64,000 bases of DNA from Paenibacillus sp. FSL K6-0276 (GTDB taxonomy: Bacteria > Bacillota > Bacilli > Paenibacillales > Paenibacillaceae), in the NCBI RefSeq assembly GCF_037977235.1, contig NZ_CP150276.1, positions 2,356,001 to 2,420,000 on the forward strand. Reading direction: 5' to 3'. A program made the position numbers and the translations under genes. The notes beneath the pieces are model-generated. The model did no database searches and was not told the origin of the DNA. It was given only the letters and a program-made list of their open reading frames with translations. Of the stretch, positions 51,367 to 59,969 are shown in pieces; positions within the stretch are counted from its first letter, which is position 1, and every line of letters begins with the position of its first letter.

Positions 51367-52257
51367 ATGACAACTAAAACAACACTTCATCCGGACGTAG
51401 CGATCGGTCTGGTGCAAATTAGAGTAAGTAATTTGGAGCGTTCGCTCACCTTTTATCAGAATGTTGTGGGGCTGAGTATTTTGCGGCAGAATGGTCGCGA
51501 AGCGGAAATGACCGCTGACGGTCACAATGTGTTATTGATTCTGCGGGAGATTGAGAATGCTCGGGTGCTTCGTCCTAATTCTGTGGCTGGGTTGTATCAT
51601 TTTGCTATCCTTGTTCCAGATCGTCCGAGCCTTGGACTCGTTGTTCGCAATTTGATCGCTTCGGGGATTGAAGTGGGTCAGGGGGATCATTTGGTGAGCG
51701 AGGCGCTGTACATTCAGGATCCGGATAACAATGGAATCGAAATCTATCGAGATCGTCCTAAGGATACATGGAAATATGATGCGGAAGGGCATGTAGTGAT
51801 GACAACAGATCCAGTGGATGTAGATGGACTACTAGCGGCTTCTGAAGGTTTACTATGGAACGGGTTGCCAGCTGGAACGGTGATCGGACATGTACACTTT
51901 CATATGGGCAATTTAAGCAAGGCGAAGGATTTCTACGTTGATTTGCTTGGCTTTGATTTAGTAGCTAATTATGGTAGTGCAGCGATGTTTATTTCTGCTG
52001 GTGGGTATCATCACCATATTGGATTGAATATTTGGGCGGGCCAAGGCGCACCTGCGGCTCCTGTTGATGCAGCGGGAATTGATTATTTCACCTTACTTTT
52101 TCCGAGTGAAGAGGAACGTGCGGCTGTGGTGGAGCGTGTTCAGCAGGCTGGTTACACCGTTGCAGAAGAGAATGGAGCTCCTACATTCAAAGATCCATGG
52201 AACATTGGGATCAGACTTATATTGAAGAGTCATACGAACGCCAAAAAACCTGTATAA
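51367..52257 (+). CDS. Ring-cleavage extradiol dioxygenase-like VOC protein, CatE-like
   Basis: 296 residues made of two vicinal-oxygen-chelate modules (10-140 and 165-285). Metal-ligand candidates are His in GLYHFAI and HVHFHMGN and Glu in NGIEIYRD. It resembles B. subtilis CatE (catechol-2,3-dioxygenase), which removes catechols under thiol/quinone stress. An operator-rich promoter suggests inducible control by an HxlR- or Rrf2-type repressor. A DoxX-like CatD partner is missing; instead a gene remnant and a YwnB-like gene follow. Confidence 0.88.
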   Translation: MTTKTTLHPDVAIGLVQIRVSNLERSLTFYQNVVGLSILRQNGREAEMTADGHNVLLILREIENARVLRPNSVAGLYHFAILVPDRPSLGLVVRNLIASGIEVGQGDHLVSEALYIQDPDNNGIEIYRDRPKDTWKYDAEGHVVMTTDPVDVDGLLAASEGLLWNGLPAGTVIGHVHFHMGNLSKAKDFYVDLLGFDLVANYGSAAMFISAGGYHHHIGLNIWAGQGAPAAPVDAAGIDYFTLLFPSEEERAAVVERVQQAGYTVAEENGAPTFKDPWNIGIRLILKSHTNAKKPV

Positions 52258-52270
52258 AGGCTCGAACTGG

Positions 52271-52609
52271 ATGTCAATTACAGGTGAATGTATGGAATAC
52301 ATAATGGATTTTACTACTACTTCTCCGGAGTATGTTAGATTTTTTAAGAACACATTATGTGGAGATGAAATCTTCTTCCAGACGATTATTTTGAATAGTG
52401 CGTTTAAGAACAATGTACGGAATGAAATTAAGAGGTATACAGACTGGGAAACAGGACCGGATTATCCTCGAACACTAACGATAGAAGATTATGACCGGAT
52501 CACTCATACGGGTACAGAATGCTTTTGGGGTAGAAAGTTTGATCTCGATATCGATAGAACCATAGTTCAGGATCTCCTAGATATAAATACTAAAGTGAAA
52601 ACATCGTAA
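52271..52609 (+). pseudogene. C-terminal remnant of a core-2/I-branching glycosyltransferase gene
   Basis: This frame of 112 codons matches only the end of bacterial core-2/I-branching beta-1,6-GlcNAc transferase-like proteins: CGDEIFFQTIILNSAFKNNV, IKRYTDWETG, YPRTLTIEDYDRI, CFWGRKFDLDID. The catalytic N-terminal two-thirds is absent. It is preceded by no proper SD. It is a decayed fragment inserted between the catE-like and ywnB-like genes. Confidence 0.7.
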
Positions 52610-52631
52610 ACACATTCAGGAGGACAATTAT

Positions 52632-53267
52632 ATGAAAATCGCAGTTGTTGGAGCAAGTGGAAAAGCCGGAAGCCGAATTACACAGGAAGCACTGGATAGA
52701 GGTCATGAAGTTACAGCAATCGTACGGGATGCATCCAAAGTGGCGAACAGCAAGGCGTCTGTCATCGAAAAAGATATATTTACTCTGACAGCTGAAGATT
52801 TGAAGAGTTTTGATGTTGTAGTGAATGCTTTCGCCGCACCGTTTGGACAAGAGCATTTACATGTTGATGCCGGAAATGTGCTTATTGAAGCATTGAAGGA
52901 TGCGCCTGATACGAGATTGATTGTAGTTGGAGGTGCGGGAAGTCTGTATGTAGATGAAGCTAAGACACTTAAAGTGGTGGATACCCCTGATTTCCCTGAC
53001 TTTATCAAGCCAACGGCTACGAATCAAGGGAAGAACCTGGAGATTCTACAAGGAACAGATTCGCTCTTATGGACCTTCGTCAGTCCATCTGCCAATTTCG
53101 CTATTGGCTCAAGAACGGGTTCTTATGTAAATGGCAAAGATAATCTTCTGGTGAATTCCAAGGGCGAGAGCTATGTCAGCTATGAAGATTATGCGATTGC
53201 TATTGTAGATGAAATTGAACAGCCACAGCATATTCGCGAGCGGTTTACGGTGGTTTCGGAGTCCTAA
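52632..53267 (+). CDS. NAD(P)H-binding protein, YwnB-like
   Basis: 211 residues, atypical SDR/NmrA-like fold: VVGASGKAGSRITQEAL at the N-terminus for NAD(P), then LIVVGGAGSLYVDE, and TNQGKNLEIL in place of the SDR Tyr/Lys pair. It is like B. subtilis YwnB, usually paired with the Rrf2 regulator YwnA. A YwnA-like gene exists at 46266, so regulation by it is plausible. SD CAGGAGGAC. Confidence 0.87.
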   Translation: MKIAVVGASGKAGSRITQEALDRGHEVTAIVRDASKVANSKASVIEKDIFTLTAEDLKSFDVVVNAFAAPFGQEHLHVDAGNVLIEALKDAPDTRLIVVGGAGSLYVDEAKTLKVVDTPDFPDFIKPTATNQGKNLEILQGTDSLLWTFVSPSANFAIGSRTGSYVNGKDNLLVNSKGESYVSYEDYAIAIVDEIEQPQHIRERFTVVSES

Positions 53268-53299
53268 GTGCTTATAGCGAGTAGTGATCTTATTTGAAA

Positions 53300-53335
53300 A
53301 AGAAGGTAGAGCCGTATTCGGGGCTCTGCCTTCTT
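53300..53335. terminator. Bidirectional terminator
   Basis: AAGAAGG(T)AGAGCC pairs with GGCTCT(G)CCTTCTT around an 8-nt loop, between convergent genes. Confidence 0.85.
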
Positions 53336-53343
53336 GTATATTT

Positions 53344-54099
53344 TTATACCTTTACTTCAGCAATTTCAGCAATTCGTTTATTTGCATCCCCGCGATAGAG
53401 TCCGCCGTGATAGCAAATGACTCTATCAATCTTATACTCGGAGAACTTGGTCAGAGAGGATAAAGCCTGTTTCATGTCAGGTGTGGCCGAAGGAGTGGGC
53501 CCACGCAACTCGCCGTCTTGAACCGTTAGAGCATCCGCAGCAATTAGCGTACGACTATTATGATGGTATAGACTTAGATGCCCCGGGCTATGACCTGGCG
53601 TATGGATAATCGTAATTCCACCGGCGAGAGGCAGCTTTTCCCCGTCTGCAAGGATTTGATCTACTCTCCCCTTAGGGGGATTGGATAACACTGATAGGAA
53701 AGCGCGGCGCCATTCCTCTGGCACATGAGGCGGGATCATGGCTTCTGCTGCAGCTAAAGCTTCAGGGGTGTGTTTAAGGAGCATTCGCTCCCCTTCAATA
53801 TAAGGCTTCTCGATTTCATGAGCCAGAACAGTCAGGTCTAGGTTTTCATCTGACAGTAGGGCAGGCAAACTCCCTATATGATCTAAATCTTGATGCGTAA
53901 TGATTACGGTGTGTAGTTGTTCCCAAGGTACGTTAGCTTCTTTTAGAGCCTCTTTGAATTTTGGGAGCAGGCCGGGAAAGCCAGTGTCGATGAGTACGGC
54001 AGAATTCTGATCCCAGAGCAGTGTGGGGTAAATCGTGTCACTTCCGCCCATAACCTGTGCTGTAATCTCTAACATTTCTATTCCATCTGCAATATGCAT
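53344..54099 (-). CDS. Metallo-beta-lactamase-fold hydrolase with HxDxDH variant
   Basis: 251 residues. The metal motif reads THQDLDH (69-74), with Asp71 where the second His of HxHxDH is usual; His in HTPGHSPGH, Asp in IAADAL and His in CYHGG complete the site. This variant exists in a recognised MBL subgroup, so it is probably active. The substrate is unknown. A consensus promoter is at 54193-54221 on the same strand. Monocistronic. Confidence 0.88.
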   Translation of the reverse strand: MHIADGIEMLEITAQVMGGSDTIYPTLLWDQNSAVLIDTGFPGLLPKFKEALKEANVPWEQLHTVIITHQDLDHIGSLPALLSDENLDLTVLAHEIEKPYIEGERMLLKHTPEALAAAEAMIPPHVPEEWRRAFLSVLSNPPKGRVDQILADGEKLPLAGGITIIHTPGHSPGHLSLYHHNSRTLIAADALTVQDGELRGPTPSATPDMKQALSSLTKFSEYKIDRVICYHGGLYRGDANKRIAEIAEVKV

Positions 54100-54192
54100 A
54101 ATATCCCTCCATGATTGGTAATAAGAGTGATGCCGTTAGGCTAATGCATATAATACTCAAAACACAAATGAATCACAATAGGTAAATATTAT

Positions 54193-54221
54193 ATTATAAC
54201 ACAAATAAATATTTTTGTCAA
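54193..54221 (-). promoter_or_regulatory. Consensus sigma-A promoter for the MBL gene
   Basis: On the minus strand TTGACA (54221-54216) and TATAAT (54198-54193) with a 17-nt spacer. ACACAAAT(G/A)AAT repeats nearby (54160s and 54200s) may be operator half-sites. Confidence 0.8.
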
Positions 54222-54363
54222 TATGTGTTTAGTGTAGTTTGTGTGGGGTTTTTAGATGAGTATTATCGTTAAGATCAGGTTCGTAGATCGTTTGGAAACA
54301 TCTATTTGGGAGGATTAGCTCTAATGATAGAGGATGGCAGAAAATTATAGGGGGAATTCAGAT

Positions 54364-54411
54364 ATGAAACTCGCGGAAGCGTTAGTGAATCGAAGTGATC
54401 TTAAATCATAA
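54364..54411 (+). pseudogene. N-terminal stub of a DIP1984-like gene
   Basis: AGGGGGAATTCAG followed by ATG 54364 encodes MKLAEALVNRSDLKS and stops. The first dozen residues match the start of DIP1984-family proteins (MKLAEAL..R-DL). Nothing of the rest remains, so the gene was truncated after about 15 codons. Confidence 0.5.
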
Positions 54412-54820
54412 TTTAGCCCTGTACTGTAACAAATGTAAAGTGTACCTATTAATGTAACTACCAAGCGCAAGTTTTTTGCAAGAACGGTGAGGGCGGGGAC
54501 GGGGATGTTTTTGCTGTGGTTTAGCTTTTTCATAACATGAAGTGGCTCTATTAGGATAGGTATATTCGTCATATATAATGTGAAAAAACGTCGAATAATG
54601 TTGAATAAAGTTTAATAAAATTTGAAGAAAGGCCTGTTTTGCCTATATTATCGCTTGTTATCCTGTATAATTTACGAATACGTAGATTACTTAACCGCTG
54701 TTCAATTTTAAGTTGATTATTCAGGATGAGCGTGTGATTCACTGGTCGTAAATTTGTGGCCCTTGTCTCCTCATTCATTCTACTATTCCTTTTTATGAGA
54801 GAGAGAAGTGACAAGTGACC
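54412..54820 (+). other. AT-rich intergenic region before degV
   Basis: No gene seen. It contains scattered stop codons, repeated GTAAC/TGTAAC words near 54427-54460, and an extended -10-like TGTATAAT at 54664-54671 that could drive the degV gene, although no good -35 fits. Confidence 0.4.
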
Positions 54821-55717
54821 ATGAAATCAATTGCCTGGGTAACCGACAGTACAAGTATCATAGATCCGGAATTCGCTAAGAACAATCATGTGTATATTAT
54901 TCCGTTACGGATTATTATCAACAACGAATGTTATAAAGAGAATATAGATATTACGATCGATGACTTCTATGAGAAAATGCGTCAGCATGAAAAGGTAGGC
55001 AGCTCACAGCCTCCAATCGGTGAGTTTATCGAGCTATACGAACGGTTGAAAGAAGAATACGATGAAATTATCGCGGTACATCTATCGTCCGAGCTTAGTG
55101 GCACATACAATGCTTCCATGCAAGCTGCTGATATAGCAGAGGCCACCGTGATTGGAATTGATGCCAAGGTTGGCGCTTATCCGATCCGAGAAATGATCAT
55201 GCGCGGTATACATTGGCAGAAGAAGGGCCTATCTGGACTAGAAATTAAAGAGAAGATTGAAAATATTATTCAGAATATGTCCTTTTACTTAATTCCTGCA
55301 AGCTTGACACAGCTTCATCGCAGTGGACGTGTATCCGGATCACAGGTAGTTCTTAGCCAATTGCTGCGCATAAATTTACTGCTTCGTTTTGACGAAGGTA
55401 AAGTCATTGTTGTGGAGAAAATCCGCACGATGAAGAAGACGCAACAGGCACTTTTGGATATATTTAAACAGGACGTAGGGCTTGTTAGCGATGTATGCAT
55501 CATGCATTCTAATAATCTAGAGATGGCACTTAAGCTGGAAGAAGACATCAAGGCGATGGCGCCTAACTTACGTACAGAGATTATGACTTATATTCCTGCT
55601 GTGGCTGTTCATGCGGGTGAAGGTACCGTAGGGCTGTCCTGGATCAAGAACACTAGTATCAATAGTATTCATTCGGACGCTGCGCCTATAGCCTTCCCTG
55701 AAGCAGTACATGCATAG
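54821..55717 (+). CDS. DegV-family fatty-acid-binding protein (FakB-like)
   Basis: 298 residues. AWVTDSTSIIDPEF at the N-terminus, GSSQPPIGEFIELYE, IAVHLSSELSGTYNASMQAA and SLTQLHRSGRVS mark the DegV fold, which binds a fatty acid for phosphorylation by FakA. No fakA is nearby. ATG 54821 is preferred; GTG 54815 is only 2 codons earlier. Repeat copy 3 follows the stop. Confidence 0.9.
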   Translation: MKSIAWVTDSTSIIDPEFAKNNHVYIIPLRIIINNECYKENIDITIDDFYEKMRQHEKVGSSQPPIGEFIELYERLKEEYDEIIAVHLSSELSGTYNASMQAADIAEATVIGIDAKVGAYPIREMIMRGIHWQKKGLSGLEIKEKIENIIQNMSFYLIPASLTQLHRSGRVSGSQVVLSQLLRINLLLRFDEGKVIVVEKIRTMKKTQQALLDIFKQDVGLVSDVCIMHSNNLEMALKLEEDIKAMAPNLRTEIMTYIPAVAVHAGEGTVGLSWIKNTSINSIHSDAAPIAFPEAVHA

Positions 55718-55731
55718 AGATGAAATCAAGC

Positions 55732-55825
55732 ATAAACGCCTTCGGCGTCCCTTTAAGGACGGTAAGCTTTTAAGCGAGAAATATAAGAATGATTTATAAC
55801 GTGGAACATATAAATTCTTATATTT
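55732..55825 (+). repeat. Structured intergenic repeat, copy 3
   Basis: Same core as copies 1 and 2: AAACGCCTTCGGCGTCC, a GTCC..GGAC palindrome, GGTAAGC and TTTAAGCGAGAAATATAAGA. A second hairpin follows, AAATATAAGAA..ATTTATA against TATAAAT..TTCTTATATTT. It lies between the degV gene and the convergent thrE-like pair. Confidence 0.8.
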
Positions 55826-55829
55826 AAAC

Positions 55830-55895
55830 AAAGAAATTGCTCCTTGGGAGATGGATGGGTGACCACCGTTATACCAAGAGGCGATTTCTTTTTTT
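55830..55895. terminator. Long bidirectional terminator hairpin
   Basis: AAAGAAATTGCTCCTTGG pairs with CCAAGAGGCGATTTCTTT with a few G-U pairs, around a loop with inner GGTGACCACC, followed by a T run. Confidence 0.8.
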
Positions 55896-55907
55896 ATAAA
55901 TATACTG

Positions 55908-56333
55908 TTATTTGATTGCACGGCGTCGGAACATTTGTCCGATTACTTCACTTAGCACGAGTCCAGCTGCAATGGCGCCAGAGAGCATTAGTGCCCGAAC
56001 AGCGATTTCTACAGCCAAAGTATAATCCTCTTCCACAAATTTACGCATAGCATCGTAAGCAAGACCACCCGGAACCAGCGGGATAATACCGCCTACACTA
56101 AAAATAATAACAGGCATTTTAAAGGTTCGCGCAAAAAATTGGCTAACGATACCCACTATTACAGTAGCTGCAAACGTCGCTACAACAGACCCGAACTCAA
56201 CATTAAGAATCACATACACCATCCAGCCCACCATTCCGGCAAAACCACACTGCAGTAGTGAGCGCTTAGGCGCATTAAATAGAATACAGAAGGTTGCCGC
56301 GGCGATAAAACTGGTTATAAGTTGCAAAATCAT
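55908..56333 (-). CDS. Threonine/serine exporter subunit, ThrE C-terminal-like (YjjB-like, DUF3815)
   Basis: 141 residues with four to five membrane helices and the GGIIPLVPGGLAYDAMRKFV motif of the ThrE C-terminal half. It works with the ThrE N-terminal-like protein encoded 28 bp upstream on the same strand; split ThrE pairs are usual in Bacillota. The exported substrate may be threonine/serine or a dicarboxylate, as for E. coli YjjPB. Confidence 0.88.
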   Translation of the reverse strand: MILQLITSFIAAATFCILFNAPKRSLLQCGFAGMVGWMVYVILNVEFGSVVATFAATVIVGIVSQFFARTFKMPVIIFSVGGIIPLVPGGLAYDAMRKFVEEDYTLAVEIAVRALMLSGAIAAGLVLSEVIGQMFRRRAIK

Positions 56334-56361
56334 GAAGGGCTAACCTCTTTCACATGGAGAA

Positions 56362-57126
56362 TTAAAATAGTGATAGTACAAGCCCGATGCCTGTACCGAT
56401 CGCAAAAGCAGTTAGAAAGGCATCTGCTCCTTTGGATATACCTGAGACCAGATGACCGGCCATCAGATCACGAACGGCATTAGTAATGAGTAGACCGGGT
56501 ACTAGAGGCATAACGGAGCCGATGATGATTTTGTCCATTTCTTGGCCTATCCCTAGTTTTACGGAATAGAAGGCTAGAAGTCCGATCAGGAAGGAGGCGG
56601 AAAATTCTGCAAAGAATCTAGTCTGTACTAGACGATGCAGATAGATGACCGCAGCGAAGCCCAATCCGGAAATGGGCAATGCAGGGAGAGCATCCCACAA
56701 ACTACCCTTAAACATAACGGTGAAGCAAGCGCCGGTAAGGGCGGCCGCTAAGATCTGCAGCCATACGGGATAGACATGTGAGGCATCATCGACTTCTCCT
56801 AATCGTGTACGGGCTTCCTCAGCTGTAATCTGACGTTCGCTCAGACGCCGAGAAATATCATTGACCTCCGATACTTTCTGCAAATCTGTTGTTCGCTCCG
56901 CAATCCTGTATAACTTAACAGGTTCTATTCTATTTGTGGTGAACATAATAACGGTTGGCGTCACATAACTGTGTGCTCCCGGAAACCCGAGAGATCCAGC
57001 CATTCGTGTCATTGTATCCTCAACTCTGGATGTTTCTGCACCATTCTGCAGCATGATCTTGCCAGCAAGAAGGCAGAGATCAACGATTTCATAATAGGTA
57101 GTGTTGCTCGTGCTATCCAACTTCAA
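56362..57126 (-). CDS. Threonine/serine exporter subunit, ThrE N-terminal-like (YjjP-like, DUF1212)
   Basis: 254 residues. A cytoplasmic N-terminal part with LCLLAGKIMLQNGAETSRVEDTM and TPTVIMFT precedes about five membrane helices, with GSVMPLVPGLLITNAVRDLM near the C-terminus. It is the first gene of the split exporter operon with YjjB-like 55908. Start ATG 57126 with GGAGGACC upstream. Confidence 0.9.
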   Translation of the reverse strand: MKLDSTSNTTYYEIVDLCLLAGKIMLQNGAETSRVEDTMTRMAGSLGFPGAHSYVTPTVIMFTTNRIEPVKLYRIAERTTDLQKVSEVNDISRRLSERQITAEEARTRLGEVDDASHVYPVWLQILAAALTGACFTVMFKGSLWDALPALPISGLGFAAVIYLHRLVQTRFFAEFSASFLIGLLAFYSVKLGIGQEMDKIIIGSVMPLVPGLLITNAVRDLMAGHLVSGISKGADAFLTAFAIGTGIGLVLSLF

Positions 57127-57277
57127 CGGTCCTCCTCTGGAATGTTATTATCTATGTTTACATATTTTCGATTGTCGCTTCATCCGTGTGAAAATAACAA
57201 TCCCAATATAGCATTATAAACGATATGGTGTGTATTTTAATATAGCTTGAAAATAAAAATGTGTAAGGATGCACTGT

Positions 57278-58540
57278 TTATTTATAGTGTCCGCCGATCT
57301 TTCCAGATCTGTCCTTGAGCTGCCCAGCATCTGTGAAAGAAGCAGCCCGCCCAATGATCGTCTCCCCGTATTTATTCTTGAGCGCATCGGTAGCCCTTTC
57401 GAGTTCACGATAGCGAGGGCGAGACTCAAATAGCGTTAGTTGGTACTGGCTTTCGTCAGATAGATTGGACAAGCTTAAGTGGATTCTACGCACATGCTGG
57501 CCGTCCCAGTGTAGCTTGAAGAGAGAAAGAGCTGCCTCATATACCAGTAGAGTGGCATTCGTAGGATCGCTCATTGTAGTCTGTCTTGAGAAGCCTGTTG
57601 GGTCATCAAAGCTGGCACCTTGGCAGCCGACAGATACAACTGCACCATGCACTTTCAGTTTGCGGCAACGTCTACATACAAGCTCAGACAGCTCAAGAAT
57701 GATGGTCTTAATATCTTGTAGCTTATAGTAATCCCTTGGCAGCGTCATTTGGTGCCCGACACTCTTGGGTGCGACTTCATAGGTGCTTGGGCTCACGGGG
57801 CTGTCATCGATACCATTGGCTATCCGCCAATATAGCTCGGCATCGATATCACACTTTTTGTGGAATTTCTCTCGCATGCGCCATTTCAGCTCGCTTAGCG
57901 GCATCTGTGCCAAATGGCTAATTGTCGTGATGCCCATACTTTGGAAGTGGGCGGACATACGACGGCCTACCATGAACAGCTCGCTAATGGGGAGGGGCCA
58001 GAGTACATCCGAAAGTTCCTCCTTAGTGAGGGTGAATATACCATCATTGTTCTTCTTGGCCCACAGGTCACAGGCCATTTTGGCGGTAACCTTGGAATAT
58101 CCAATGCCGATGCGCGCACGCACACCTGTGTTTCTACGAATTAGATCCTGAATGGCGGTAGCGATCTCCCTTGGACTGCCAAATAAGCTGAGGCTACCGC
58201 TGACATCTATAAATTGCTCATCGATTGAATAGGGTTCTACCTGATCACTAAATTTGCGTAGAATGTCTGTGATTTGAGAGGAGACATCGATATATTGCTG
58301 CATATGCGGTCTGACTACGATGACTTCGGGGCATTTTGCCAGCGCTTCCTTCAACGTTTCGGCGGTAGTAATGCCAAAAGATTTGGCTATAGGGCAGGCA
58401 GCCAGCACAATACCACTCCGTCTAGCCGGGTCTCCAGCGACGATAAGCGGCTGGTTGCTGTACTGCGGATTAGAGGCTTTCTCCACGGAGGCATAGAAGC
58501 TTTGGCAATCAGATAGCATAATGACACGCTCTTTAATCAT
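57278..58540 (-). CDS. Y-family DNA polymerase, UvrX/YqjW-like
   Basis: 420 residues. Catalytic acidic residues are Asp11 (LSDCQSFYASVE) and Asp107/Glu108 (YSIDEQF). IGIGYSKVTAKMACDLWAKK and the little-finger domain follow. QLTLF at 367-371 is a beta-clamp-binding motif. The SLSLFGSP segment and length match UvrX/YqjW-type lesion-bypass polymerases rather than DinB. A LexA-like box lies in the promoter, so SOS induction is expected. No UmuD-like partner is adjacent. Confidence 0.9.
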   Translation of the reverse strand: MIKERVIMLSDCQSFYASVEKASNPQYSNQPLIVAGDPARRSGIVLAACPIAKSFGITTAETLKEALAKCPEVIVVRPHMQQYIDVSSQITDILRKFSDQVEPYSIDEQFIDVSGSLSLFGSPREIATAIQDLIRRNTGVRARIGIGYSKVTAKMACDLWAKKNNDGIFTLTKEELSDVLWPLPISELFMVGRRMSAHFQSMGITTISHLAQMPLSELKWRMREKFHKKCDIDAELYWRIANGIDDSPVSPSTYEVAPKSVGHQMTLPRDYYKLQDIKTIILELSELVCRRCRKLKVHGAVVSVGCQGASFDDPTGFSRQTTMSDPTNATLLVYEAALSLFKLHWDGQHVRRIHLSLSNLSDESQYQLTLFESRPRYRELERATDALKNKYGETIIGRAASFTDAGQLKDRSGKIGGHYK

Positions 58541-58590
58541 AGGTTCACACGCTCCAGGTGAGGTAGAGATATGTTGGATTCTTTCTCCTT

Positions 58591-58619
58591 ATTATAATAC
58601 GAACATATGATCGTGTATA
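58591..58619 (-). promoter_or_regulatory. Promoter with LexA/DinR-like box
   Basis: CGAACATATGATCG at 58600-58613 differs by one base from the symmetrical CGAAC-N4-GTTCG box. On the minus strand TATAAT (58596-58591) follows it, and TATACA (58619-58614) is a weak -35, so LexA would block the promoter. Confidence 0.7.
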
Positions 58620-58636
58620 TTCATATTTATTTCCAT

Positions 58637-59218
58637 TTATTTCGTCTTGAGTGTGCACAGACCCGTAGCCACACCCCCAGAGACAATCGTGAGGATGGAG
58701 TGGAAGAAGGTTTCTTTGGAAATCAGGAGTCCTCCAGCGCCGATAATCATAAAGTCGGTCAAAAAAATGATGAGTCCAAGGTTCAGCGGGACATACCTTT
58801 TAATAAATTGAGCAAGCAGATCGGTTCCACCCGTACTTGCTTTAAACCGCAGCATAATCCCAAGACCCGTTCCCATCAAAAAACCGCCAATAATCGCGCT
58901 AGAAATGGAGCCGAACTCGAAATAATACAGAAAGTAGTATTGCATGGGACCGAGAAGCTCAATCAGAAATGAGGAGGTCAACAGACCGAGTACACTGTTG
59001 TAAAAGATATCGCGTTCCTTTAACCAAGCGAGTAGGAAGATAGGGAAGCTGCAGAGAATTACAGCTACGCCAATTTTAGCGTCAAACAAATAATTGATAA
59101 TGAGGGCTATTCCTATTATTCCCCCATCCAGGATTTTATATGGTACGAGAAAAAAATTAGTTCCCGCAGCAACGAGTAAGCTTCCTAAAAGAATGATAAG
59201 GTATCTTAATGGCCGCAT
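58637..59218 (-). CDS. Short YitT-family membrane protein
   Basis: 193 residues with five or six membrane helices: VPYKILDGGIIGIALIINYL and FKASTGGTDLLAQFIKRY are YitT marks. The cytoplasmic DUF2179 domain present in the homologue at 45270 is missing. Such short forms are common (YczE/YyaS-like), so it is not necessarily truncated. Start ATG 59218 (MRPLRYL) with GGAG upstream. Function unknown. Confidence 0.82.
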   Translation of the reverse strand: MRPLRYLIILLGSLLVAAGTNFFLVPYKILDGGIIGIALIINYLFDAKIGVAVILCSFPIFLLAWLKERDIFYNSVLGLLTSSFLIELLGPMQYYFLYYFEFGSISSAIIGGFLMGTGLGIMLRFKASTGGTDLLAQFIKRYVPLNLGLIIFLTDFMIIGAGGLLISKETFFHSILTIVSGGVATGLCTLKTK

Positions 59219-59362
59219 ATTTAACATCTCCACATTAAAGGCATGTCTATAAATATGCTTGTCACTTCCAGAAAATTGCAGTGTAATAAAAAAACTATTA
59301 GTAGTCAGGATTAAAGAGTCTTATGTTACATAACGAGTGAGGGATTGGCGAGTACATATAAA

Positions 59363-59467
59363 ATGCACACATTTCAATCCGTTAAGGTCAAAGCTGTTCC
59401 ATATTACTTGTTGGGAGATCGTGGTAGTGGTAAAATGAAGGTGTGGATTCCTGAAGATAGAGCTTAA
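59363..59467 (+). pseudogene. C-terminal stub of a glycoside hydrolase (GH127-like) gene
   Basis: A 34-codon frame reads VKVKAVPYYLLGDRGSGKMK and VWIPEDRA. The pattern KAVPY-x7-G-MKVWIP is the end of DUF1680/GH127 beta-L-arabinofuranosidases. Nothing of the catalytic domain remains upstream. It is a decayed tail in the 750-bp gap 59219-59969. Confidence 0.45.
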
Positions 59468-59520
59468 ACCAAAGAATAAGGTATGTACTTTGGAAAAAGC
59501 GAGCGAATAGCATTCAGCTT

Positions 59521-59558
59521 AAAGGGACAGCTGTTACTTTACAGTCTGTCCCTTTTTT
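59521..59558 (+). terminator. Intrinsic terminator, left without an intact gene upstream
   Basis: AAAGGGACAG pairs with CTGTCCCTTT, followed by more T. It probably belonged to the decayed gene before it. Confidence 0.8.
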
Positions 59559-59669
59559 ATTGTGAAAAAGGAGCTTTGACGCTCGTTGCCCTCTACGTCT
59601 TAATCCAGCCATTTCTATCCATTCGTACACCTTCATTCCATCCACGCCGTTCACCAAACCAGGGAAAGC

Positions 59670-59845
59670 CTGCAAAAGTACAGCTTCTTTATCAGATATC
59701 ATCTTTATAAAGTCCAAAAACTGCAAATGTGCAGGTATTTCCATGCTTCAGGGTTGAATGTTACTTCTGGAGCAAGAATAACTGTAGATTTGCAGGAATT
59801 AGTGCTTTAGCGACCCTACTATCCTAGAAAAATGTACTTTTACAG
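59670..59845 (+). repeat. Array 2: four palindromic motifs spaced 51, 61 and 50 nt
   Basis: CTGYA-N4-TRCAG motifs start at 59670 (CTGCA..TACAG), 59721 (CTGCA..TGCAG), 59782 (CTGTA..TGCAG) and 59832 (ATGTA..TACAG). The spacing nearly equals that of array 1 at 29635. The spacer between units 3 and 4, reversed, resembles the unit 1-2 spacer of array 1 (a GATAGTAGGGT-like block), so both may be diverged copies of one element. No coding frame. Confidence 0.6.
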
Positions 59846-59969
59846 CTTTTTTAGAATATCGAGTATTTGACCACGAGGTTTAGGATAGCTGGGATTTGCT
59901 CTTCATTGTATGCTATATTTGATCGGGAAATGTAGTTGTTATTTTACAGAAAATATTGGAGGCATCACA

